This document shows, in pieces, positions 51,401-62,312 of a stretch of 64,000 nt of DNA. A model generated the notes under the pieces. It was not told where the DNA came from. It did no database searches and worked only from the letters and a program-made list of their open reading frames with translations. Source of the DNA: Ptiloglossa arizonensis (Eukaryota; Arthropoda; Insecta; Hymenoptera; Colletidae); contig NW_027479520.1 of the NCBI RefSeq assembly GCF_051014685.1, positions 1 through 64,000 on the forward strand, given 5' to 3'. The translations under genes and the position numbers were made by a program. Numbering within the stretch: the stretch's first letter is position 1; each line of letters opens with the position of its first letter.

Positions 51401-54134
51401 CTAGGGCAAAAATACAAATACCGTTGTAATCGGACGAGATTATGCTTTCAGATGCAACTGGAATTTCTCGAGTTGGTAATCCGTTCGCGAGATATGGGAG
51501 TTTGGAGTTAAGGAATGGTTGAGAAATCATCAAAATTTTTGCAAGTCTGATACTCGAAACCAATAACTACTATTGCCTAGGGCAAAAATACACACACCGT
51601 TGTAATCGGGCGAGCTTCTACTTTCAGATGCAGCAGGAATTTGTCGAGTTCGTGATTCCGTTCGCGAGATATGGAGGTTTGAAGTTAAGGAATGGTTGCG
51701 AAACCATCAAAATTTTCGCAAGTCTGATACTCGAAACCAATAACTACTAAGGGCAAAAATACACATACCGTTGTAATCGGGCGAGTTTCTACTTTCAGAT
51801 GCAACAGGAATTTCTCGAGTTCGTCAATCCGTTTGCGAGATATGGGAGTTTGAAGTTAATGAATGGTTGAGAAATCATCAAAATTTGCGCAAGTCTGATA
51901 ACCGAAACCAATAACTACTATTGCCTAGGGCAAAAATACAAATACCGTTGTAATCGGGCGATCTTCTACCTTCAGATGCAACAGGAATTTCTCGAGTTCG
52001 TCAATCCGTTCGCGAGATATGGGAGTTTGAAGTTAAGGAATGGTTGAGAAACCATTAAAATTTTCGCTGGTCTGATACTTGAAACCAATAACTGGAATGG
52101 CCTAGGGGAAAAGTACAAATACCATTGTAATCGGGCGAGATTATGCTTTCAGATGCAACTGGGGTTTCTCGAGTTGGTAATCCGTTCGCGAGATATGGGA
52201 GTTTGTAGTTAAGGAATGGTAGAGACCATCAAAATTTTCGCAAGGCTGATACTCGAAACCGACAACTAGTATTGCCCAGGGCAAAAATACACAATCCGTT
52301 GCAATCGGGCGAGTTTCTGCTATCAGATGCAACTGGAATTTCTCGAGTTCGACAATCCGTTCGCGAGATATGGGAGTTTGAAGTTAAGGAATGGTTGAGA
52401 AACCATCAAAATTTTCGCTGGTCTGATACTTGAAACCAATAACTGGAATGGCCTAGGGGAAAAGTACACATACCACTGTAATCGGGCGAGTTTCTGCTTT
52501 CAGATGCAACTGGAATTTCTCTAGTTCGTCAATCCGTTCGCGAGATATGGGAGTTTGAAGTTAAGGAATGGTTGAGAAACCATCAAAATTTTCGCAATTC
52601 TGATACTCGAAACCAATAACTGCTATGTCCTAGGGCAAAAATACAAATACCGTTGTAATCGGACGAGATTATGCTTTCAGATGCAACTGGAATTTCTCGA
52701 GTTGGTAATCCGTTCGCGAGATATGGGAGTTTGGAGTTAAGGAATGGTTGAGAAATCATCAAAATTTTTGCAAGTCTGATACTCGAAACCAATAACTACT
52801 ATTGCCTAGGGCAAAAATACACATACCGTTGTAATCGGGCGATCTTCTACCATCAGATGCAACAGGAATTTCTCGAGTTCGTCAATCCGTTCGCGAGATA
52901 TGGGAGTTTGAAGTTAAGGAATGGTTGAGGAACCATCAAAATTTTCGCAAGTCTCATACTCGAAACCCATAACTGGAATGGCCTAGGGGAAAAGTACACA
53001 CCCCATTGTAATCGGGCGAGTTTCTACTTTCAGATGCAACAGGAATTTCCCGAGTTCGTCAATCCGTTCGCGAGATATGGTAGTTTGAAGTTAAGGAATG
53101 GCTGTGAAACCATCAAAATTTTCGCTGGTCTGCTACTCGAAACCAATAACTGCTATGGCCTAGGGCAAAAATACTCATACCATTGTAATCGGGCGAGTTT
53201 CTGCTTTCAGATGCAACAGGAATTTCTCGAGTTCATCAATCCGTTCGCGAGATATGGGGGTTTGAAGTTAAGGAATGGTTGAGAAACCATCAAAATTATC
53301 GCAAGTCTGATACTCGAAACCAATAATTACTATTGTCTATGGCAAAAATACACATAATGTTGTAATTGGGCGAGTTTCTGCTTTCAGATGCAGCTGGAAT
53401 TTCTGGAGTTCGTGACACCGTTCGCGAGATTTGGGAGTTTGAAGTTAAGGAATGGTTGAGAAATCATCAAAATTTTCGCAAGTCAGATACCCGAAACCAA
53501 TAACTACTATTCCCTAGGGCAAAAATACACATACCGTTGTAATCGGGCGAGCATCTACTTTCAGATGCAGCAGGAATTTCTCGAGTTCATCAATCCGTTC
53601 GCGAGATATGGGGGTTTGAAGTTAAGGAATGGTTGAGAAACCATCAAAATTTTGGTAAGTCTGATACTCAAAACCAATAACTACTAAGTCCTAGGGCACA
53701 AATACACACACCATTGTAATCGGGCGAGTTTCTACTTTCATATGCAAAAAGAATTTCTCGAATTCGTCAATCCGTTCGCGAGATATGGGAGTTTGAAGTT
53801 AAGGAATGGTTGAGAAGCCATTAAAATTTTCGCAAGTCTGATACTCGGAACCAATAACTACTATTGCCTAGGGCAAAAATACACATACCGTTGTAATCAG
53901 GCGGGCTTCTACTTTCAGATGCAGCAGGAATTTCTCGAGTTCGTCAATCCGTTCGCGAGATTGGGGGTCTGAAATTAAGGAGTGGTTGAGAAACTATCAA
54001 AATTTTCGCTGGTCTGATACTCGAAACCAATAACTGGAATGGCCTAGGGGAAAAGTACACATACCACTGTAATCGGGCGAGTTTCTGCTTTCAGATGCAA
54101 CTGGAATTTCTCTAGTTCGTCAATCCGTTCGCGA

Positions 54135-56850
54135 AATATGGGAGTTTGAAGTTAAGGAACGGTTGAGAAGCCATCAAATTTTTCGCAAGTCTGACACTCG
54201 AAACCAATAACTACAATGGCTTAGGGGAAAAATACACATACCGGTGTAATCGGGCGAGTTTCTACTTTCAGATGCAAGAGGAATTTCTCGAGTTCGTCAA
54301 TCCGTTCGCGAGATATGGGAGTTTGAAGTTAAGGAATGGTTGAGAAACCATCAAAATTTTCGCTGGTCTGATACTCGAAACCAATAACTGGAATGGCCTA
54401 GGGGAAAAGAACACACCCCATTGTAATCGGGCGAGTTTCTACTTTCAGATGCAACTGGAATTTCCCGAGTTCGTCAATCCGTTCGCGAGATATGGGAGTT
54501 TGAAGTTAAGGAATGGCTGTGAAACCATCAAAATTTTCGCTGGTCTGCAACTCGAAACCAATAACTGCTATGGCCTAGGGCAAAAATACTCATACCATTG
54601 TAATCGGGCGAGTTTCTGCTTTCAGATGCAACAGGAATTTCTCGAGTTCGTCAATCCGTTCGCGAGATATGGGAGTTTGAAGTTAAGGAATTGTTGAGAA
54701 ACCATCAAAATTTTCGCAAGTCTGATACTCGAAACCAATAACTACTATTGTCTATGGCAAAAATACACATACCGTTGTAATTGGCCGAGTTTCTGCTTTC
54801 AGATGCAGCTGGAATTTCTGGAGTTCGTGAAACCGTTCGCGAGATATGGGAGTTTGAAGTTAAGGAATGGTTGAGAAACCATCAAAATTTTCGCTGGTCT
54901 GATACTCGAAACCAATAACTGGAATGGCCTAGGGGAAAAGTACACATACCACTGTAATAGGGCGAGGTTCTGCTCTCAGATGCCACTGGAATTTCTCTAG
55001 TTCGTCAATCCGTTCGCGAGATATGGGAGTTTGAAGTTAAGGAATGGTTGAGAAATCATCAAAATTTTCGCAAGTCAGATACCCGAAACCAATGACTACT
55101 ATTGCCTAGGGGAAAAATACACATACCATTGTAATCGCGCGAGTTTCTGCTTTCAGATGCAACTGGAATTTCTCGAGTTCGTCAATCCGTTCGCGAGATA
55201 TGGGAGTTTAAAGTTAAGGAATGCTTGAGAAACCATCAAAATTTTCGCAATTCTGATACTCGAAACGAATAACTGCTATGCCCTAGGGCAAAAATACAAA
55301 TACCGCTGTAATCGGGCGAGATTATGCTTTCGGATGCAACTGGAATTTCTCGAGTTGGTCATCCGTTCGCGAGATATGGGAGTTTGAAGTTAAGGAATGG
55401 TTGAGAAACCATCAAAATTTTCGCAAGTCTGATACTCGAAACCGATAAGTACTGATGCCGAGAGGAAAAATAAACATACCGTTGTAATCGGGTGAGTTTC
55501 CACTTTCAGATGCAACATGAATTTCAAGAGTTCGTCAATCCGTTCGCGAGATATGGGAGTTTGAAGTTAAGGAATGGTTGAGAAACCATCAAAATTTTCG
55601 CTGGTCTGATACTTGAAACCAATAACTGGAATGGCCTAGGGGAAAAGAACACATACCACTGTAATCGGGCGAGTTTCTGCTTTCAGATGCAACTGGAATT
55701 TCTCGAGTTGGTAATCCGTTCGCGAGATATGGGAGTATGAATTTAAGGAATGGTTGAGAAATCATCAAGATTTTCGCAAGTCTGATACTGGAAACCAACA
55801 ACTACTATTGCCTAGGGCAAAAATACACATACCGTTGTAATCGGGCGAGTTTCTACTTTCAGATGCAACAGGAATTTCTCGAGTTCGTCAATCCATTCGC
55901 GAGATATGGGAGTTTGAAGTTAAGGAATGGTTGAGAAACCATCAAAATTTTCGCTGGTCTGATACTCGAAACCAATAACTACAATTGCCTAGGGCAAAAA
56001 TACACATACCGTTGTAATTGGGCAAGTTTCTGCTTTCAGATGCAACTGGAATTTCTCTAGTTCGTCAAGCCGTTCGCGAAATATGGGAGTTTGAAGTTAA
56101 GGAATGGTTCAGAAACCGTCAAAATTTTCGCAAGTCTGATACTCGAAACCAATAACTACAATTGCGTAGGGCAAAAATACACATTCCGTTGTAATCGGGC
56201 GAGTCTCTGCTTTCAGATGCAACAGGAATTTCTCGAGATCGTCAATCCGTTCGCGAGATATGGGAGTTTGAAGTTACGGAATGGTTGAGAAACAATCAAA
56301 ATTTTAGTAAGTCTGATACTCGTAACCAATAACTGGAATGGCCTAGGGGAAAAGTACACACCCCATTGTAATCGGGCGAGTTTCTACTTTCAGATGCAAC
56401 AGGAATTTCTCGAGTTCGTCAATCCGTTCGCGAGATATGGGAGTTTGAAGTTAAGGAATGGTTGAGAAACCATGAAAATTTTCGCAAGTCTGATACTCGA
56501 AACCAATAACTACAATTGCCTAGGGCAAAAATACACACACCACTGTAATCGGGCGAGTTTCTACTTTCAGATGCAACAGGAATTTCCCGAGTTCGTCAAA
56601 CCGTTCGCAAGATATGGGAGTTTGAAGCTAAGGAATGGTTGAGAAACCATCAAAATTTTCGCAAGTCTGATACTCGAAACCGATAAGTACTAATGCCGAG
56701 GGGAAAAATAAACATACCGTTGTAATCGGGTGAGTTTCCACTTTCAGATGCAACATGAATTTCAAGAGTTCGTCAATCCGTTCTCGAGATATGGGAGATT
56801 GAAGATAAGGAATGGTTGAGAAACCATCAAAATTTTCGCTGGTCTGCTAC
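54135..56850. repeat. Mixed type B monomers right of the 20-kb duplication
   Basis: No higher-order period is evident across this stretch as a whole. 54690-55390 closely matches 26840-27540 and 30000-30700 (ATTGTTGAGA at 54690 against 30001). Elsewhere single monomers have private variants such as ACAATGGCTTAGGGG near 54221, AACATGAATTTCAAGAGTTCG near 55513 and again near 56750, and ACCGATAAGTACTGATGCCG near 55441. ACAATTGCCTAGGGC monomers cluster at about 55980-56530. Confidence 0.7.
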
Positions 56851-56908
56851 TCGAAACCAATAACTGCTGTGGCCTAGGGCAAAAATACACATACCATTGT
56901 AATCGGGC

Positions 56909-57970
56909 GAGTTTCTACTTTCAGATGCAACAGGAATTTCTCGAGATCGTCAATCCGTTCGCGAGATATGGGAGTTTGAAGTTAAGGAATGGTTGAGAAA
57001 CCATCAAAATTTTCGCTGGTCTGATACTCGAAACCAATAACTGGAATGGCCTAGGGGAAAAGTACACATACCACTGTAATAGGGCGAGTTTCTGCTCTCA
57101 GATGCCACTGGAATTTCTCTAGTTCGTCAATCCGTTCGCGAGATATGGGAGTTTGAAGTTAAGGAATGGTTGAGAAATCATCAAAATTTTCGCAAGTCTG
57201 ATACCCGAAATCAATAACTACTATTGCCTAGGGCAAAAATACACATACCGTTGTAATCGGGCGAGCATCTACTTTCAGATGCAGAAGGAATTTCTCGAGT
57301 TCATCAATCCGTTCGCGAGATATGGGGGTTTGAAGTTAAGGAATGGTTGAGAAACCATCAAAATTTTCGCAAGTCTGATACTCGAAGCCAATAACTGCTA
57401 TGGCCTAGGGCAAAAATACACATACCATTGTAATCGGGCGAGATTATGCTTTCAGATGCAGCAGGAATTTCTCGAGTTTGTCAATCCGTTCGCGAGATAT
57501 GGGAGTTTGAAATTAAGGAAGGGTTGAGAAACTATCCAAATTTTCGCTGGTCTGATACTCGAAACCAATAACTGGAATGGCCTAGGGGAAAAGTACACAT
57601 ACCACTGTAATAGGGCGAGTTTCTGCTCTCAGATGCCACTGGAATTTCTCTAGTTCGTCAATCCGTTCGCGAAATATGGGAGTTTGAAGTTACGGAATGG
57701 TTGAGAAACCATCAAAATTTTGGTAAGTCTGATAATCAAAACCAATAACTACTAAGTCCGAGGGCAAAAATACACACGCCATTGTAATCGGGCGAGTTTC
57801 TACTTTCAGATGCAAAAAGAATTTCTCGAATTCGTCAATCCGTTCGCGAGATATGGGAGTTTGAAGTTAAGGAATGGTTGAGAAGCCATCAAAATTTTCG
57901 CAAGTCTGATACTCGAAACCAATAACTACTATTGCCTAGGGCAAAAATACACATACCATTGTAATCGGGC
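56909..57970. repeat. 1062-bp 6-mer higher-order repeat, unit 1
   Basis: First of a tandem run with period exactly 1062 bp (six 177-bp monomers). GCGAGCATCT lies at 57261, 58323, 59385 and 60447. Unit 1 carries TCTCGAGATCGTCAATCC, AGGGCGAGTTTCTGCTCTC, CAGATGCAGAAGG, TCGAAGCCAATAACTGC, TTAAGGAAGGGTTGAG and GATAATCAAAACC in order. Units 1 and 2 share CCCGAAATCAATAAC and GCAGAAGG, which units 3 and 4 lack. Confidence 0.93.
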
Positions 57971-58018
57971 GAGTTTCTACTTTCAGATGCAACAGGAATT
58001 TCTCGAGATCGTCAATCC

Positions 58019-58035
58019 GTTCGCGAGATATGGGA
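58019..58035 (+). other. CENP-B-box-like motif (8 of 9 core positions)
   Basis: GTTCGCGAGATATGGGA fits the published CENP-B box core NTTCGNNNNANNCGGGN at every fixed position except one, where CGGG is TGGG. The motif is in the strongly conserved half of the monomer and present in nearly every copy, so this entry stands for a few hundred sites. The mismatch is the T expected if a CpG-type C decays. Functional binding by a CENP-B-like protein is not shown; a motif this short can arise by chance and then be amplified with the array. Confidence 0.5.
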
Positions 58036-58050
58036 GTTTGAAGTTAAGGA

Positions 58051-58066
58051 ATGGTTGAGAAACCAT
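58051..58066. other. Hairpin-capable dyad in type B monomer
   Basis: ATGGTTGAGAAACCAT consists of 6-bp perfect inverted arms (ATGGTT and AACCAT) around a GAGA loop. It occurs once per monomer in most type B copies. In most type A copies ATGCTT gives one C:C mismatch. It is followed two bases later by the self-complementary tract AAAATTTT (58068-58075). Short dyads that can extrude as cruciforms have been proposed as a recurring trait of centromeric satellites; a role here is inference. Confidence 0.7.
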
Positions 58067-59032
58067 CAAAATTTTCGCTGTGCTGATACTCGAAACCAAT
58101 AACTGGAATGGCCTAGGGGAAAAGTACACATACCACTGTAATAGGGCGAGTTTCTGCTCTCAGATGCCACTGGAATTTCTCTAGTTCGTCAATCCGTTCG
58201 CGAGATATGGGAGTTTGAAGTTAAGGAATGGTTGAGAAATCATCAAAATTTTCGCAAGTCTGATACCCGAAATCAATAACTACTATTGCCTAGGGCAAAA
58301 ATACACATACCGTTGTAATCGGGCGAGCATCTACTTTCAGATGCAGAAGGAATTTCTCGAGTTCATCAATCCGTTCGCGAGATATGGGGGTTTGAAGTTA
58401 AGGAATGGTTGAGAAACCATCAAAATTTTCGCAAGTCTGATACTCGAAGCCAATAACTGCTATGGCCTAGGGCAAAAATACACATACCATTGTAATCGGG
58501 CGAGATTATGCTTTCAGATGCAGCAGGAATTTCTCGAGTTTGTCAATCCGTTCGCGAGATATGGGAGTTTGAAATTAAGGAAGGGTTGAGAAACTATCCA
58601 AATTTTCGCTGGTCTGATACTCGAAACCAATAACTGGAATGGCCTAGGGGAAAAGTACACATACCACTGTAATAGGGCGAGTTTCTGCTCTCAGATGCCA
58701 CTGGAATTTCTCTAGTTCGTCAATCCGTTCGCGAAATATGGGAGTTTGAAGTTACGGAATGGTTGAGAAACCATCAAAATTTTGGTAAGTCTGATAATCA
58801 AAACCAATAACTACTAAGTCCGAGGGCAAAAATACACACGCCATTGTAATCGGGCGAGTTTCTACTTTCAGATGCAAAAAGAATTTCTCGAATTCGTCAA
58901 TCCGTTCGCGAGATATGGGAGTTTGAAGTTAAGGAATGGTTGAGAAGCCATCAAAATTTTCGCAAGTCTGATACTCGAAACCAATAACTACTATTGCCTA
59001 GGGCAAAAATACCCATACCGTTGTAATCGGGC

Positions 59033-60094
59033 GGGCTTCTACTTTCAGATGCAACAGGAATTTCTCGAGTTCGTCAATCCGTTCGCGAGATATGGGAGTT
59101 TGAAGTTAAGGAATGGTTGAGAAACCATCAAAATTTTCGCTGGTCTGATACTCGAAACCAATAACTGGAATGGCCAAGGGGAAAAGTACACATACCACTG
59201 TAATAGGGCGAGTTTCTGCTCTCAGATGCCACTGGAATTTCTCTAGTTCGTCAATCCGTTCGCGAGATATGGTAGTTTGAAGTTAAGGAATGGTTGAGAA
59301 ATGATCAAAATTTTCGCAAGTCTGATACCCGAAAACAATAACTACTATTGCCTAGGGCAAAAATACACATACCGTTGTAATCGGGCGAGCATCTACTTTC
59401 AGATGCAGCAGGAATTTCTCGAGTTCATCAATCCGTTCGCGAGATATGGGGGTTTGAAGTTAAGGAATGGTTGAGAAACCATCAAAATTTTCGCAAGTCT
59501 GATACTCGAAGCCAATAACTGCTATGGCCTAGGGCAAAAATACACATACCATTGTAATCGGGCGAGATTATGCTTTCAGATGCAGCAGGAATTTCTCGAG
59601 TTTGTCAATCCGTTCGCGAGATATGGGAGTTTGAAATTAAGGAAGGGTTGAGAAACTATCCAAATTTTCGCTGGTCTGATACTCGAAACCAATAACTGGA
59701 ATGGCCTAGGGGAAAAGTACACATACCACTGTAATAGGGCGAGTTTCTGCTCTCAGATGCCACTGGAATTTCTCTAGTTCGTCAATCCGTTCGCGAAATA
59801 TGGGAGTTTGAAGTTACGGAATGGTTGAGAAACCATCAAAATTTTGGTAAGTCTGATAATCAAAACCAATAACTACTAAGTCCGAGGGCAAAAATACACA
59901 CGCCATTGTAATCGGGCGAGTTTCTACTTTCAGATGCAAAAAGAATTTCTCGAATTCGTCAATCCGTTCGCGAGATATGGGAGTTTGAAGTTAAGGAATG
60001 GTTGAGAAGCCATCAAAATTTTCGCAAGTCTGATACTCGAAACCAATAACTACTATTGCCTAGGGCAAAAATACCCATACCGTTGTAATCGGGC
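59033..60094. repeat. 1062-bp 6-mer higher-order repeat, unit 3
   Basis: Shares with unit 4 GGGCGGGCTTCTAC, GGCCAAGGGGAAAAG, ATATGGTAGTTTG, GAGAAATGATC and CCCGAAAACAATAAC, none of which are in units 1 or 2. The run therefore has two pairs of sister units. Confidence 0.93.
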
Positions 60095-60530
60095 GGGCTT
60101 CTACTTTCAGATGCAACAGGAATTTCTCGAGTTCGTCAATCCGTTCGCGAGATATGGGAGTTTGAAGTTAAGGAATGGTTGAGAAACCATCAAAATTTTC
60201 GCTGGTCTGATACTCGAAACCAATAACTGGAATGGCCAAGGGGAAAAGTACACATACCACTGTAATAGGGCGAGTTTCTGCTCTCAGATGCCACTGGAAT
60301 TTCTCTAGTTCGTCAATCCGTTCGCGAGATATGGTAGTTTGAAGTTAAGGAATGGTTGAGAAATGATCAAAATTTTCGCAAGTCTGATACCCGAAAACAA
60401 TAACTACTATTGCCTAGGGCAAAAATACACATACCGTTGTAATCGGGCGAGCATCTACTTTCAGATGCAGCAGGAATTTCTCGAGTTCATCAATCCGTTC
60501 GCGAGATATGGGGGTTTGAAGTTAAGGAGT
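60095..60530. repeat. 1062-bp 6-mer higher-order repeat, unit 4 (truncated)
   Basis: Follows unit 3 for about 2.5 monomers and then switches at about 60530 to a sequence with AAGGAGTGGTTGAGAAACTA, which matches the 25.77 kb region. The truncation is a recombination junction inside a monomer. Confidence 0.88.
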
Positions 60531-61620
60531 GGTTGAGAAACTATCAACATTTTCGCTGGTCTGATACTCGAAACCAATAACTGGAATGGCCTAGGGGAAT
60601 AGTACACATACCATTGTAATCGGACGAGTTTCTGCTTTCAGATGCAACTGGAATTTCTATAGTTCGTCAATCCGTTCGCGAGGTATGGGAGTTTGAAGTT
60701 AAGGAATGGTTGAGAAACCATCAAAATTTTCGCAAGTCTGATACTCGAAACCAATAACTGCTATGGCCTAGGGCAAAAATACAAATACCGTTGTAATCGG
60801 GCGAGATTATGCTTTCAGATGCAACTGGAATTTCTCGAGTTGGTAATCCGTTCGCGAGATATGGGAGTTTGAAGTTAAGGAATGGTTGAGAAATCATCAA
60901 AATTTGCGCAAGTCTGATACCCGAAACCAATAACTACTATTGCCTAGGGCAAAAATAGACATACCGTTGTAATCGGGCGAGCTTCTACTTTCAGATGCAG
61001 CAGGAATTTCTCGAGTTCATGAATCCGTTCGCGAGATATGGAGGTTTGAAGTTAAGGAATGGTTGCGAAACCATCAAAATGTTCGCAAGTCCGATACTCG
61101 AAACCAATAGCTACTAAGGGCAAAAATACACATACCGTTGTAATCGGGCGATTTTCTACTTTCAGATGCAACAGGAATTTCTCGAGTTCGTCAATCCGTT
61201 TGCGAGATATGGGAGTTTGAAGTTAATGAATGGTTGAGAAATCATCAAAATTTGCGCAAGTCTGATACCCGAAACCAATAACTACTATTGCCTAGGGCAA
61301 AAATAGACATACCGTTGTAATCGGGCGAGCTTCTACTTTCAGATGCAGCAGGAATTTCTCGAGTTCGTCAATCCGTTCGTGAGATATGGGAGTTTGAAGT
61401 TAAGGAATGGTTGAGAAACTATCAAAATTTTAGTAAGTTTGATACTCGAAACCAATAACTGCTATGGCCTAGTGCAAAAATACACATACCATTGCAATCG
61501 GGCGAGTTTCTGCTTTCAGATGCAACTGGAATTTCTCGAGTCGTCAATCCGTTCACGAGATATGGGAGTTTGAAGTTAAGGAATGGTTGAGATATCATCA
61601 AAATTTTCGCAAGTCTGATA
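60530..61620. repeat. Mosaic segment like 25.8-26.85 kb
   Basis: 60721 pairs with 25973 (offset 34748) and 61422 with 26680 (offset 34742). The 6-bp change arises because this copy has a 171-bp short monomer at 61086 where the other has ACTACTCTTGTCTATGGC. Rare variants ATGTTCGCAAGTCCGATAC and TTTTAGTAAGTTTGATAC are shared. Confidence 0.85.
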
Positions 61621-61759
61621 CCCGAAACCAATAACTACTATTGCCTAGGGCAAAAATACAAATACCGTTGTAATCGGGCGATCTTCTACCTTCAGATGCA
61701 ACAGGAATTTCTCGAGTTCGTCAATCCGTTCGCGAGATATGGGGGTTTGAAGTTAAGGA

Positions 61760-62312
61760 ATTGTTGAGAAACCATCAAAATTTTCGCAAGTCTGATACTC
61801 GAAACCAATAACTACTATTGTCTATGGCAAAAATACACATACCGTTGTAATTGGCCGAGTTTCTGCTTTCAGATGCAGCTGGAATTTCTGGAGTTCGTGA
61901 AACCGTTCGCGAGGTATGGGAGTTTGAAGTTAAGGAATGGTTGAGAAACCATCAAAATTTTGGCTGGTCTGATACTCGAAACCAATAATTGGAATGGCCT
62001 AGGGGAAAAGTACACATACCACTGTAATAGCGCGAGGTTCTGCTCTCAGATGCCACTGGAATTTCTCTAGTTCGTCAATCCGTTCGCGAGATATGGGAGT
62101 TTGAAGTTAAGGAATGGTTGAGAAATCATCAAAATTTTCGCAAGTCAGATACCCGAAACCAATAACTACTATTGCCTAGGGGAAAAATACACATACCATT
62201 GTAATCGCGCGAGTTTCTGCTTTCAGATGCAACTGGAATTTCTCGAGTTCGTCAATCCGTTCGCGAGATATGGGAGTTTAAAGTTAAGGAATGCTTGAGA
62301 AACCATCAAAAT
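61760..62312. repeat. Mosaic segment like 26.84-27.38 kb
   Basis: Starts with ATTGTTGAGAAACC and carries ATTGTCTATGGC, AATTGGCCGAG and GTTCGTGAAACCG in the order seen at 26841, 30001, 46768, 49928 and 54690. It leaves that pattern near 62312, where the sequence joins the 6-mer repeat. Confidence 0.8.

Larger units (their letters stand above)
34341..54134. repeat. 20.1-kb tandem duplication, copy 2
   Basis: Second copy, following copy 1 directly in the same orientation. It diverges at about 54134, where it has TTCGCGAAATATGGG while copy 1 has TTCGCGGGATATGGG at about 34206. Copy 1 continues for about 134 bp of other sequence before copy 2 begins, so the right ends do not coincide exactly; this suggests a later exchange at one of the ends. 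All internal features of copy 1 (the 2.47 kb pair, the 885-bp pair, the 3160-bp pair and the short monomers) recur here at offset 19927. Confidence 0.93.
57901..58077. repeat. Reference type B monomer (177 bp)
   Basis: This is a representative 177-bp unit of subfamily B, phased like the type A reference. It carries ACTACTATTGCCTAGGGCAA, TACACATACC, CGAGTTTCTAC and ATGGTTGAGAAACCATC. Common sub-variants have ACTGCTATGGCCTAGGGC, ACTGGAATGGCCTAGGGG with AGTACACATACC, CGAGATTATGC, or GTTGGTAATCC in place of GTTCGTCAATCC (1 bp shorter). For a close type B consensus I counted 34 C and 38 G in 177 bp (40.7% GC) and 10 CpG dinucleotides. Confidence 0.9.
57971..59032. repeat. 1062-bp 6-mer higher-order repeat, unit 2
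   Basis: Nearly identical to unit 1; the clearest difference I noticed is CGCTGTGCTGATACTCG at about 58076 against CGCTGGTCTGATACTCG. It ends in TACCCATACCG, the variant that leads into units 3 and 4. Confidence 0.93.

Noticed and set aside
58019..58035. Claim that the array binds CENP-B
   Set aside because: Only sequence similarity to the box core is visible and one fixed base usually differs; kept as a motif observation and not as a functional site.
58068..58075. Promoter, polyadenylation or TATA-like elements in the A/T-rich tract
   Set aside because: AAAATTTT is part of every monomer and not linked to any gene; no regulatory reading is supported.
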